A stretch of 64,000 nt of DNA from Rhineura floridana (GCF_030035675.1 NC_084489.1:77676270-77740269), one strand, 5' to 3'. Shown: positions 45,617 to 58,700, numbered from the stretch's first letter. The notes: generated from the letters alone by a model not told the origin. Numbers and translations: made by a program.

Positions 45617-46270
45617 TGTCATGAGCCCTGTGGAACGTTCCTGGTGTAGTAAAGAAGAAGAGGAAGACACAGGATGAGAAACAGGGGATGGCCCTAGTGC
45701 TTTGCAACAAGAAAGTGTTGAAACAGAAGGCTTCAGCACTTCTGACAGTGACAGCTCCCCCCCCTTAGCTCCAGTTACAATTCTGGGACTGCTGGCTGAT
45801 CAGGAGTGGGCCCCTTTTCCTCCCCTCCAGCCCCCTCCACCCCGTCCCAGCCACTGCACACACCTCCTCTAGAGGAGGAGGGTCTCAATGAGGTGCCACT
45901 GCCACCATCCCCCCCAGACATGCAGACAACTGCAACGGCAGGCTCAGCTTGCCCCCACTTTTCCAACTAGAAGGAGCATTTGCGTGGGCGCACATCCCCA
46001 TTACATCCCTATTCTGTAACACCTTCCTCAGGTAAGTAGAAAGAGCCCGCTGGAACCTACTTAAGGGTTGTAAGGGTGTGTGTCTAATTGCTGCAACAAT
46101 GTCTTAGCTTTCAGTAGTCATGCATAATTGTGCTGTGTAGAGTTGCAGAACCTTGTGTGACCTGTAAGCTAATCCATGAAGCACTCTCAACTGAAGTTTT
46201 TCATTAAACATGCTGGAGAAACATACGCCAGTGAGTCGAGGCTGATTCCAATGGGCTTGGCCAGGGCACA
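45617..46270 (+). mobile_element. Possible solo LTR fossil
   Basis: A 0.65-kb block starting TGTCATGAGCCC and ending CCAGGGCACA (TG...CA ends), with an ATTAAA polyadenylation-like motif at about 46203 and a pyrimidine-rich centre. No matching 5-bp flanks or internal coding region. Old, and its family is not assigned. Confidence 0.35.
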
Positions 46271-46839
46271 TGCTTTTTCAAAGCATGTCAAACAGGTTAC
46301 TTTTTTTTGGATGTGTAAAACCCTGTTTTGCCTAGCATCACACTAGTGCGGAGGTGAGGAACCTTTTTCAGCTTTTTGCTTTCTGAGCAACCTTCCAAGG
46401 GCAACAAGCCAGTGGTGAATGGATTCCAAGAGAAAAGTGGATCTAAATTTCATCTTTGTACAGTACGCTAGTTTCTACACACACTCATACATCCCTTTCT
46501 ATCCTCCATCCAGGTAAACAAGAGGTAGAGTTCACATTCCACCCAGGCAAAACACTCAAGGAGAGTGCCAAGTTGGATCAATGGCCTAGGGAGAGGGTGT
46601 GTGGTGTAGAGAGGTCTGAGGACCAGATAGACAGGCCTGGAGAGCTACAACTGGCCCCTGAGCCTGAAGGTCTCCACCCCAGCACTAGTGAATATTCAAA
46701 TCATTTATAGGGTACCTGTGCACATACCTGCAACCAAGGTACTGCTGCTACTCCCGTGATTCTCTGGATTAAGGGTGAGTGGGCTTGTGTGTTCCAATGA
46801 ACCCTGTGAGCGATGCCATCGGGAGTCATATACTCCCAG

Positions 46840-47330
46840 CAGGGTCACCCATGGCGGTAAAGTCAAGGGAGAGGAACCAGACAAAGAATGATCCAAGAAA
46901 GTTCTCAACGGCAGAACAGGCGGAGTATAACAATGTGTATGTTACAACGGCTGTGAAGGCGGATGAAGGCTGCAGCAGATAAAGGACTTCCAATCGTCAT
47001 GGTACCCATGCCACTGGATCAAAGCCTTTTTGTCAAGATTGTGTGTTGATCGTAGTGCACCGATCTCCCCACATAAAACAAATTCATGCAGAGGCGTCTT
47101 CTGTAACAAAAGTCCCATGGCGATTGGCAAATGACGACAGGGGCAGGACTGTGAAATCCAGAAGCCCCTAGTCATGGTCTGGTACTTCGGCGGTGGATAC
47201 AGATTCAGACGGATCCATTGTTAAAGACTGTATTTTGGAAGACAATTTTACTCGGTTACGAGTGATCACCAAGAAGAAACCTGTTGTGCAGCTATACTGC
47301 AGCTACTGTGTGTGAGGGTGCGGGTGGGGA
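46840..47330. repeat. Unclassified interspersed-repeat-like block
   Basis: GC-balanced sequence with dispersed CpG, unlike its AT-rich neighbours. I recall similar text from other reptile DNA but cannot name the class. No reliable ORF. Confidence 0.3.
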
Positions 47331-48414
47331 GTGTTGCAAAAAAGTAAAAAATATAGAATCATACTGTAGAAGACAAACTTTTGTTTTACAAGAACTTTCC
47401 CCCAACTTCCATGATTTGATCATACCAGCTGTGGAAGCCCTGAGCTTTCATTTTTGAAAGTTACTTCACATATTGGATCTGGAACTGCTTTTGCTCAGTA
47501 TTGTCCCTACCTTCTACCTTGTAGGGTCATCATCCTTATTGGTCATTCTGTTATCCATTTACAAGCACTAACAGCCTACCCAGACATCTATAAGAGTAAG
47601 TAATAAACAACCAGTCATACTCTGTCTAAAATGCACAGCTCTGACAGATCACACTTCCTAGCTCTAATTAAGGCTTTCAATTATATCACCATCTAAACGT
47701 CTCCTAACATCTGTGCGTCTGGTTTCATTCTTTGAACTGGCCATAAACCTAACACCGAGCACTGCACTCTTCCTCGGGGGTTTCAAAATCTACTCTGAGG
47801 ACACCATCTGTCCTGAGAAAACAGCTGTGTGAACCCAGGAGGCTAAATGGCTCCCTCCCTCCCACATTGTTTAGAAATTCTGTTCAGCACATTGCAAAGG
47901 GAAGCTCCTAACTCACTATGTTAATGCATTACAAAAGCCTATGTTTGTGTATGTGCACAGAAGGGCAAAGGAATGGAACCTTCCTCTCTCAGCTGCCTTC
48001 CCTTCACAAACTATGTGTGGGCGGGTGCATATGAGTATACTTATGGAGGTAGATGGTTCACCAATCGTAACATAAAGTGTATATGCATGTTGATGTGAGT
48101 GTGACACATGTATGAATGGGAAAACATAGGTGCGCATACATGGTTATTCTGTGTGAATTGTTTATGGTTGGCTGGAAGGACCAGGTGTGGTTCCATCTTA
48201 CTGCAAATTATTGTGCACTCTCACATTTATCATGAAGCATTAAAGATAAAGAAGCATAAGAGGGGACAGCAAGGGACTTTGGAATTGCCCATCAAGAATC
48301 AGCTCCTGGAAAGCAGGCTGAGTAGGCACATAGGTCACCCGACACAGTCTTCCCCAGTATGGCATATAAAACCAGCCAATAGCCCCCCATCCTGCACTGC
48401 TGGAGAGGATGTGA

Positions 48415-48785
48415 AGGCCTAGTCAGGGGAAGGGAAAGCCAATGACCTTCCCCGTCACTCTTTCTCCATCCAGAGACTGTGTTAACTTACATGAATGAAG
48501 TTTAATTTGGTGAATTGTCTCACCCTTTTCCCAGAGATCCTCAGGAATACAATACTCAGAAGCTTTACTGTACCTATAGCTGTATCCTCTTCCACCTCTG
48601 GTCTCTCCCTGTGTTCTAATTCTTCATATTCATAAACTGAACTACTTCAGTAAAGACAGTGAGCTCCTGAGCTGGCTTTGAGGCTGCATTAGGTATCTCA
48701 ATTTTAGATTCACATGAGAAACAAACTTGCTTTAAAAGAGTAGCCATTTTTTCAGATCACTGTGTTATCTCTTTATTTCACCTTT
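48415..48785 (-). repeat. Second copy of the repeat at 31135-32000
   Basis: Complementary to 31140-31190 plus 31655-31925. Shorter by the 460-bp block. Confidence 0.6.
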
Positions 48786-48879
48786 TAGTAATAATTCACT
48801 AATAGGCAAAAAACCTTGCGGTTTAAGGTCATACCTATAGGCATCAGATATTTCTATCAAACTTTTAAAAGCAGGGAAA

Positions 48880-50045
48880 TTGGGCAGCTATAGTGAATGC
48901 TCCAGGGAAGCAGGAGACTTGAACTCCTCTCTATTGTACTGCCCTACACATTTGTAAAAATGCAACAATTTGGGTTGGTCTTTCACAGTCCAATCCACTT
49001 GCTGTGTAGCTTGGAAGAATTTGGTAACATGTGCCTCTGAGCATATGGTAAGTGGTGGCAACACCTGCCATCTCCAATGATGGAGAATTACATTTTTGTA
49101 TGTTTGTTGGTGTTCTAACTTTGCTTCTTTTCTGTTACTACTGCTCCTACAGAGAATCTAACCTAGAAAATTATATTTATCTCATTATTCATCCAAGAAA
49201 TCTGTGTCAAATTTATTTTTATTAATTTCAAAGCCTTTTTATTGGTCAATGTCATATGATGGTGAAGGTAGCCTTTTGTGTTTCAAACTGAAGCTTATGC
49301 TCTGTTTCTATTTTGGGTACATTAACAGTTGAATATGAATAATAAATAATAAATCAGACGGATTACAATATGTTGCTACTTAAGCAATCACTCTAGCTGT
49401 TGGAAAAAACAAACTTGGCCTGCCCAAGATGCATGTTTTCATTCTGCTATGCTTAAACTACTCTATTTAAGGAAAGGTGGGCATACCCAATTAAAAACAT
49501 AGAGCACACCTAGAATTTTGCTAGAATATAGAACACCTCCCACTGTTTTATCTTGTGTAAACTGAGACACTCCTCGTGTCTATTAGAAACTATTCTGCAG
49601 AACAGTCAGTGCCATTATTGCACAATTGTTTTTGGAGGTTTTTTTTAGTTGCAGTGTTGCTGTACTTCACACATTCACAGAAACAGAAGCAAAAGAAAAT
49701 TATTTACTATAAGAAACTTCACTAAAATTGCAAAGTAAACCAAACATATTTAAAGTGACTATCTGAACTATATCAACTGTTTTAATATTGTTGCTTCCTC
49801 CCTGCTAAAACAAGATCAGCACAGCTCATGTCTTGTTTCTGTTATTTGGGCTGATTGCAGGTGTTGCCACCACTCACTATATGCTCAGAGGCACATGTTA
49901 CCAAATTCTTCCAAGCTACACAGGAAGTGGATTGGACTGTGAAAGACCAACCCAAATTGTGTTTGCATTTTTATAAATGTGTAGGGCAGTACAATATCTC
50001 AGAGAGGAGTTCCCCTGGTGCATTCACTATAGCTGCCCAATTTTC
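48880..50045. repeat. Long inverted repeat: arms 48880-49065 and 49855-50045
   Basis: Arms of about 180 bases run in opposite directions at high identity (for example 'gaatttggtaacatgtgcct' and its complement) around a 790-bp centre. Could be the ends of a long-TIR DNA transposon or a foldback element. No transposase ORF in the centre. Confidence 0.8.
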
Positions 50046-50049
50046 CAGT

Positions 50050-50285
50050 GCGCTCCAGCTGATCTTCTCCTCAGGGGTGATCAGACTCCCGCACTCCAGC
50101 TGATTGTGCCGGAAGAGGGGAAGATCAGCTGTAGCGTGCTACAGCTGATCTTCTCCTCCTCCGGTGCAATCAGCAGGTTAGGTTCCAAACCCCCGTGCTA
50201 CAGCTGATCCGCTTTTTGACGGTTTTCTCTTTTTGGCGGGGGTCTGGAACCTAACCTGCTGTATGAGTGGGGCCCTACTGTATAC
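50050..50285. repeat. Clustered CAGCTG motifs with a 16-bp inverted repeat
   Basis: Five CAGCTG-centred units ('cagctgatcttctcctc' and variants) lie within 170 bases. CAGCAGGTTAGGTTCC at 50171-50186 pairs exactly with 50246-50261. The right end 'ggggccctactgta' looks like a transposon terminus. Confidence 0.6.
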
Positions 50286-50395
50286 CTTTAAAAAACTAGC
50301 ACACCATAGGATCTGGAGACTTAACTTAAAAATTGTTCTGTCACTGGCTCATTACGTGCTGTTAGGTACGGTGTGTTAGTTAGTATCCTTTCAAT

Positions 50396-50916
50396 CAGGG
50401 CTGGCCCCAGGCTGCCCTGGGCCTCGGCACTCCCCTTCTGCAATTCGCAGCAGGATTAGTACTGTGGATCGCAGGGTGGGAGATCCCAAGCCGTCTGCCA
50501 TTCCCCTGCTCTACTTACCTTTCTCTGTGCTGTTTTTTCGGCTGCGTGCACTCACGCGCAGGTTTGCCATCAATCAAGATGGCGGCCAAGGTTTCCCTAA
50601 GGGGCAGAGCCTCTGCTGCCATCTTGGTTGATGGCATGCATGCTTGCGACACGCGTACATTGCTGTAATCAACCAAGCCCCTTAGGGAAACCTTGGCCGC
50701 CATCTTGATTGATGGCAAACCTGCACACGCAGTGCGCACAGCTCCAAAAAACAGCAGAGAGAAAGGTAGGTGAAGCAAGGGAATGGCGGGCGGCTCTGAA
50801 GCTCCTGCCCTGCTATCCGCGGCAGCAATCCTTCCACAGATTGTGGAAGGGGAGCGCAGGGGCCCACAGGGCCCTCGGTCAGTGCCCCACCTGGCTACCC
50901 TTTAGAATTGGCCCTG
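50396..50916. mobile_element. Foldback hAT-like element with 45-bp inner arms
   Basis: 521 bp with CAGGGCTGGCC at one end and GGCCCTG at the other. Inner arms 50561-50605 and about 50671-50717 are reverse complements without a visible mismatch, and outer arms match less well. Flanking octamers CTTTCAAT and CTTCAAAC are similar but not identical. Non-autonomous. Confidence 0.7.
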
Positions 50917-51394
50917 CTTCAAACAAAGGGGTAGCCAACCAGCTGTGGCTTATAGCAGAAATGAAACAATGTAGGACTTTTAGAGACTACATAGGAACAG
51001 AAATGCAAACAATGAAAAATGTAAGAAAATGTTAGAAAGTAGAATGTTTTTAAAAGGCCAGATTTTGGCTTCATGAAATATAAATAATGAAATTGAAGTA
51101 TTCGTAAAAACTACCAGATTCTCACCATAAAACATCTGCTAGATTGCCCACTGGCTACTAGACAGGAAAATTGGCTACCAGACGTGTGCCTAAAAACACT
51201 AGATTTAGTGGGAAAATCACTAAATTGACAATAGTGCTCACAAGCCCTTCCACACAAAAGCCCACTCCTGGTCCCTTCCACCCCCATGTATTCACTTTGG
51301 CATTATATTTTTGTGTTTGGGTCACTTCGTTGTTGCCACTGTTAAACAACGAAGTCAGAAATCCTTGCTAATCTACTTCAAATTGCATGTTTTT

Positions 51395-51510
51395 AAATAG
51401 GTTTTTATTGTAGTGCATTATTGTATAAAACTGTATTGTTTTATCACTTTGGTGTTTGGCCTGAAGTCCTTCGGGAGGAAAGGCGGGATAGAAGTTAAAT
51501 AAAACCATCC
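51395..51510 (+). mobile_element. CR1/L2-like LINE 3' tail
   Basis: T-rich run then 'tttggcctgaagtccttcgg' and 'aggcgggatagaagttaaat'. Confidence 0.55.
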
Positions 51511-51599
51511 AGATCTACCAGATTTCCATATACCTTCTGCCCACCCCTGATTTATGGGATGGGCCCTTGTTATCCAATAATTAGAACTGAGCGGGTTAA

Positions 51600-52720
51600 A
51601 AGGAGCGTGTTTTTTTTAAACGGAGCAAGCGAGGACGGCGCATCCCACAGAGAAACGCGAGACGACTCTGAAGGCCCAAGAAAGTGACGGGGTAGGCAGA
51701 GTTAAGGGCGGGAAGAGGTCGGAGGAGGCGGGGATTATATCTTGGGCTGTTCTTTACTGCGGGCTGTTTTGTTAGTAGGCGGGATCTGGGAAAATCCATT
51801 ATGCCTAGTCACAAAGGGGAGTACCAGTTCACCTCAAATTGCACGTAGGGTTCTGTCTTCAAAGACAGCTTACACTTTCAGCAAGCCTCGCTTGTGTGGT
51901 TGCGGTTAGCTGCCGGAAGGCACCGAACGTCAGGCGAAAGGGCGTCCGTGTGATTGTTTTATAGATCTTCTCATCACCGCGCCCCCCCCCGGCCTGCCTG
52001 AAAAAGATGGTTGCCTCCACGGCGCGCGCCCTGCTCCCGCGGTTCGGCGACTGTCTTGGTGGTGGGGGAGGGGGAAGGGAGACCCCAGGCCTTATAGTAT
52101 AGAAACTGAGGAGGCTGCTGCTGCTGCTATTTCTCCTTTCCCAGCCACTCAGCTGGGTGGGACCATGGCGAACGAAGAGGAAGAGGGGGAGCTGAAGGTT
52201 CCCGAGGAGATGTTCAAAGATGTCAAGTTCTTCGCGGTGGGAGACATAGACCCCAAGGTACATCTCTAGCCCAAACTCGTCGCCTTCCTTTCCTCCTTCA
52301 CGCGCGCACACACGCGCGCACCCCCTGTCGAGGGGGCACCGTGGGCTCTTCCATTTTCGTGAAATTCCAGTCCCTCCCCTCACCCACCTACCCGCCCGCG
52401 CGGTCTCCCTTCTCAGCCGGGGCCATGCGCTGACAGCGGCTCGCGCCGGTTTGGAGCGCGCGACCTCTCGGCGAGGGAGGGGGGATTTGGAACACACGCG
52501 CACACATAAGCACGTAATGGGCCGGCAGCGAGGGCTGGGCGTCCGTTAACGGTTTAGAACGACCGGCGCCTTCCCCCTCACTTTTTTTCCTGTTGCTTGT
52601 GGCTTCCTCCTCTTGCTTGCCTCCTGCAGCAGGGCAGGCCTCGACTGACGGTTGGAGGAAGACGGCGAGGGCTAGACTCCCCCCCCCCCCGACCGGGACT
52701 TGGGCAGGCATTCCCTCTCT
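51600..52720 (+). promoter_or_regulatory. CpG island and likely promoter of PAXIP1
   Basis: CpG-dense region around exon 1, with GC boxes GGGCGGG at 51706-51712 and GGCGGGG at 51727-51733. No canonical TATA box at a suitable distance, as expected for a broadly expressed gene. The exact transcription start is not visible. Confidence 0.8.
52165..52257 (+). CDS. PAXIP1: PAXIP1 exon 1 coding part (residues 1-31)
   Basis: 31 codons ending DIDPK before donor [26 protein letters not shown] aligns with human [20 protein letters not shown]. Lies in the CpG island. Confidence 0.95.
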
Positions 52721-55700
52721 GCTTCCTTTCCTTTTCTCGCACGAACGTAATATAAAGAATCTCGTTCCCCTCCTCTCTCTTTTTGGTACTTGTACCTGAG
52801 AAGGGACACGCGGCTGGAACTAGGACTAGGCCTCTTTTCGTTTTCTCCCTCTTCTCCCGTTTTCCTCACCTGACAGGCCAGGCCTTTTCCAAGACACCGA
52901 GTTTTATAAATCTGGACAGAGAGAAGGGGAAAGGCCGGTTTGCTCCAGCAGTACCTAACCTTGTAGGGAAGCTTTTCCTGGACTGTGCCTCTGGCTAGGC
53001 TGCAGGTGGGCAGAGAACAGCAAACCTTTGATGCTTTCCCCATGTAAACAAAACCCCCGTCATATTCGAAAACAAGGGAGAGGGTTATGTTCAACTCTTT
53101 CTCCTGAGGGCGCAGTTTTCTGTATGAAGGGAAGACCGCCCTCTCAGGGATAGCATTAAAACACTGCTTTCCCCCAATAGTCTGGAGTGGTACGGTCCGA
53201 GGGAAAAATTTTTCTTGATTTTATCAACTGGTCCCGATTCCATCAGGGTATTCACATCTGATTTGACCCCAACCACAAGTCTCACAAATAACATCTTGCT
53301 GGGTATTGACATCTCATGCTCTTTTGCCCTACTTCTATCCAGCACTCTTGTTTGCAAAAATCGTTCATTTCTCCCGTCACTTTGATCCTTTGGAATCCCT
53401 TCCTTAAATCCTTACACTTTCTTGTCTTTCTGGATCTTGGACAAGCTTCTCACCCTTGCCTTCAAAACCCTCCATGGCTTTGTCCCCACTTTCTCTCTCT
53501 CTCTCTCATGCTGACATCACTGCTTGTGAGTTTAGTTCATCCATTTCCATCAGCCCCAACCATCCAGAATTCTCATGCTCCTTCAAATGAGCCTGTCCTG
53601 CCTGGAAATCCTCCCCACAAACACCTCAGTGTTATTTCCTGTCTTATTTCCTTCAAATCCATTCTCAAGACTTATCTTTTCTGTAAAGCCTTTAGCACAG
53701 TCCCTAAGCCTCCATACTCTGCTCTAACTAAGCTTAAGTACATGTATCTGAAATAAGTAATTCTTCCCTTGTGTGCCCCTACCTCTACCTCCAATTTTGT
53801 CACCTTTCTCTGATGTATCAATATCTATACCAGTGGTTTCCAACCTTTTTCCTCTACAGACCAATTGAAAATGTCTGAGGGTCTTGGTGGACCTCTTAAT
53901 AGTTTTTGTGCCTGTTCCAGCAATTGTAATGTTCTTTTTAATTATGTTTTTACCAACATGTCACAGAACACCTGAATGAAGCTCACAGACTTATCAGTGG
54001 TTTGTGGATCAGTTTGGGAATCCCTGATCCAGACCAAGCTCCTTGTGGAAGGGACCTGTCCTGTTTCTTTGTAAACATCTGTGTATATGAATGGTGCTGT
54101 ATGATTAATATGTCAGCAAATACAGCTGCATCCGACACAGATGTTTCATACTGCCACTGAAAATCACATCCACACTCCAAAGACTGCTAAATTGCATGAA
54201 AGTGAGCTTCAGCATCCCTCCATTCTGTTGCATATAGGGGTTAATTTGCTGCAGTATGAGCCAACTTTGTAAGGTAGTTCATATCCTGGACTTTCTTGTT
54301 TAGTGGGGGGAAAAGTGCTATTCATTTCAATGGGATGCAACTTTCTAATGAGTGCATTTAAGATTGCAGTTGAAAATGTTCCATTTTGGTATTTTTATAG
54401 TGTCTTGGACTATGGGTGTAATACATTTCTGTTTTTGTTTTGTGAGTAAGGTTTAAGCTTTATATGCTTCCTTTTTTTTAAAAAAAAAGACCATTTTGCC
54501 ATTTTTATTTTCTCTTGCCATGCTTTCCACGTTATGGACAAGGAATTGAGACACAGAGAAAGTGGCCTGGTTCTGATGTAACACTAAACCATAGTTTAGT
54601 ATGCTCCTCCTCCCCTTTCATCTTCATGGGTGGCTGTTAGGAGAAGATAAGTATCATCTGTTTCTATTTTAACCTAATTGAAACCCCTAATTGTCATTCA
54701 GGCCAAACTGGGGACTGCAGTTTAACTATGATTTATCCATATAAGCCAAAATTGTAAACTGTGGTTTGTTCAGACAAACCATTATTAAACTAACTGCAGA
54801 CTTGAAAAAGTTACCTAGGGTGGGGGAGGAACACATCAGCCCAGGCTCACTAATTTAGCGCTAAACTATGTTTTAGTAGTAAGTCTCAATGAAAAAAACC
54901 AAGAAAACAATGAAATGTGGAAGCAAGTAAGTAGACAAAAAGTGAATTTAGAATTCAGGTAACTTTCATGCAACATTTTTTATCTGGGACAGGCAATGAA
55001 AGCACACTTTCATGACCTTGCATTTCCCTTACTGCTACACTAGCCTGCTTGTGTTGCTACAGCAAGAGTTGGATATGATAGGGAGCAGACCAGGGTAAGT
55101 AGCATATCTTTAATATTCAATGTCTTCTCCCATGGTTTGATTTTTTTGGCTATCAGTCTGTTGTAGTTCGGCTGTGCTCAAGTGAGTGCTTATCTTGGAA
55201 GAGATCTGGATTTAATGTAAGCAACAAACAACCCTCTAGGAAAAATAGTTCGGCTTCAATAGCATTTAATACCTGGATTTTCCTGAAGCTGAAAAAAAAT
55301 ACTCTTGTCATTTAGGTTATCCAGCTTCTGAAGGATGGGAAGGCAAAGGAGGTTTCCTACAATGCTCTGGCATCACACATAATATCAGAAGATGGAGACA
55401 ATCCAGAAGTTGGTGAATCTCGTGAAGTCTTTGATCTTCCAGTAGTAAAGGTTAATACCTACAACATTACAATTGATTGTTTTCACTAAAATAAAGTTAA
55501 TTTTAGAGCAGAACTTTCAGGATTGTTCATATCTATATGTGAGGATCTATTCTTGCATGCAAAAAAACCCCTGTTCTATATGTGGGGCAGGGGAAAACCT
55601 TTGTATCCAGCATCTGGAATGTGAGTGCAGAGATCTTTTGCACTATGAGTGCACTGATGATTAAAGTACCTGACTTCCTCTCCTCTCAAAGCTGGATTAA

Positions 55701-58700
55701 TGCTATCAAGATTGATGGCAACAATAATCTGGCTGGCAAGCGGAGGACATTGTTCTATTTACAGAAGCAAATTTTTAAAAAGTCCTGCCATTGTCTTGTA
55801 GAAGTTGTGATATTTCTCATACAGCATTTGCCAATGGTAATAAGGGAACTTCCATAGTTCAGTGGTAGATCACATGTTTTGCAGGCAGGAGGTCTCAGGT
55901 TCAGTCCCTTGTATCTCTAGTTAGGACTGGGAAAGGCTCCTTCCTGAAACCACTGCTATTCAGTGTAATGTAGACAATATTGAGCAAGATGGACTGATGC
56001 TGACTGAGTGGCCTTGTTCACATGGCAAGATAAACCAAACTAGGTCTTAGAATTAGCTTCTTGGCTACACTTTGTGAATTGCATGGAGAGAGCTTAACCA
56101 TGAGCCTAGATTTTGATGACTTGCTAAGCCAGGGATGGGGAATCTTTGGTCCCTCAGATGTTGCTGAACTACAACTTCCGTCAGCCTCAGCGAGCATAGC
56201 CAATGACCATTGATGATGGGAGTTGAATTTAGCAACAGCTGGAGGACCAAAAGTTCCTCACACCTGTGCGTTGGCTTAGCTTAGTGGAGCGCAGAAGTAG
56301 AAAAAAACTGGGGAGAAACAAAGTGGCTGCAAGTTCCTCGCCAGGAGCCTACATGTTCTCACGGTCCTAGTAAGCCATAGCCTGGCTTACCGCAGTGTGT
56401 GAACCAGGCAGCTTCTTATGCTTCTGTGAATGGATGTTAAATAGCTGGTTGGCTAATTTAAATTTGGTACATGCTAGTAAATAGACCATTTTTTTTAGGA
56501 TGTGATGTGCATTTGTCCATAGGCAACTCACTAGATGCATTATTTTAACATTTTTTTTAGCCTTCCTGGGTGACTTTGTCGGTTCGATGTGGAGTTCTTC
56601 TGCCGTATCCTTTTTGGTTAAAATATTAACAAAATTATTGTGTTATCCTTAACACTGCTTGAATATTGGCTAGCCTTGTAGCTGTTTCACAAGATGAACT
56701 GAAGGGAATTCCTTCTACTTGAAGGAGTTTACATGATCCAGTTATTTATTATTAAGGTATTTACATATTGGTTTTCAAGCAGACATGACAAAGTGGTTCG
56801 CACAAGACACAACAATAAGCATCAATTACAAAAAATGTTACAGTAAAATGGAAATATAGCTGTTTGTTTAGAACAAGCTATAATTGCTTCTTCTCCACTC
56901 CCCTCAGGGCAAGATGGTCTCTTAGAAGACCCTGTGGAGGCAGCTGGGGGAGGAAGGGGTCACCATTGAGAGCTGGGTCATGGCAGCTCTCTAGTCTTTT
57001 TTTTTTCCCTCTTGCTGGTCTTTGCAGGATTGCAGATTGAAATTGCAATTTCTCCATCATTTTTGTTTGTTAGTGAGCATTCATAAGTTTATTTCTGTCT
57101 TCCATCATGTCTACAAATTATGTTAGCCTTCAGTTCTTCCCCTAAACCCCTGTTGTTGTTCCTTCTTTCCTATTCCTGGCAGTATGTGCATGTAAGTTCT
57201 TAAAAGACAAAAAGTATTCCTGCGGTTCCTACTAATACGTTTTTGTATTGTATATTCTTGCTATGGAGAGAAAAACAAAATTCCTAGTATATAGGATGAG
57301 GGGTGTTTGCTTTGGAGTGCCCATTTTGTCCTTGGGTTCTGGGCTTCTCCCATCAGTTAGACCTATATTAAATAATAAAGGATGTTGTTTCTTATTTAAT
57401 TTTTTGGAGACCAATCAGGCTTTTTACAAAATTTGTTTCTCTTGGAATATCCTGCTTGGTCCATATGTTTTTAAATAGTCAAATTTGTATTATTCCTCTA
57501 TTATTAAGTGTAATATTATATATCTTTTTATCAGAAATCTGTGCAGAAACAGGTGAGCTACATCTGCAAGGTATTATTGAAGCCTAAGGCCCTCCCTCAA
57601 AGGTTTGTAGATACAACAGAAATATATTTTGGAAGCTTCACCCAAAGCTGAAAACAACATATTTCTGTCAAATAACAATACCAAATGGTTCAATCATAAG
57701 GAATTTATTTCGGTTTAAGTCCCATTAAACACAGTAATTAAGTCCAAGTAAACTTGTTTACAGGACTGGCCCTACCATTAGACAGAGTAAGGTGATCACA
57801 TCGGACAGCAGGTGCTGAGGGCAACAGCAGTATTCCTTCCCTAGCTCTTCCTCCTGAGCCATTTGGCCATTCTTCTCGGTTGAAGATCAGAGTTGTGTGT
57901 GTCGTAGGCCTGTCCCTAAACGAGCATGTTGCCTTCAGGTAACTATTGCCAGTGTTAAAGTAAGATTCAAGTGCCTATCCAGTCAGTGTCTGCTCATAGA
58001 ATGGGGACAGAGGTGACATCCTGTTCTTTCCCTCTGGCAGCAAAATGTTTTGGGCTGGCCCGGCTTGCATAGGATCAGGCTGCATGCGTGCTTATTAGAA
58101 AGCTAAAACTACATTAAAGCTGCATTAAATGCGTATCTCGTATGGCTGTTTGGCTTCCGAAACCTTCCTGTGAATTTCTCAAGATACCTTCTCCCCTCTG
58201 CAGCTTACTTCTGTTTATCTGATATTTCAGTGTGCTATCTATACTCCTCCCATTCACTATGCTTGTGGTTCCTAGGGTTGATCAACTGGAGAACTTGCTC
58301 CACTTGGTTCTGCTGAGTGTTCCTTAGTTTTGCACCTGTGGTTGGATCTTGAACTTCCATTTCTCCTTTCCAGTGCACAGGCACAGCTAAGGATTAATAG
58401 AAACCCAAGGTGTTTCTCAAACTGTGATTTTGCTACATACCACAGGAGTCCTCTTCCCTGCATCCCAGACTGTATGGACCAATCTGCTACTTGTTTTTGC
58501 ACCTAGTCTGTTTGCATACTACATATTCACCTTGCATCTTACAAATAGAGATGATTGATAATCTTACATTGAAACTTCTGGAGAATCAGATTACAGTTTT
58601 GTCGGTTAGGTTATGTTTGAATAGGATGAAGCTGATGCTTAGGAGAGGTAAAGGCTGCAAAAATGTACAGGGGAGTAGAATATGTTTTATGGAACTCAGT

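Noticed and set aside
55848-55920. A tRNA gene in PAXIP1 intron 2
   Set aside because: A and B boxes are present, but the sequence runs into a SINE body and does not complete a cloverleaf with an acceptor stem.
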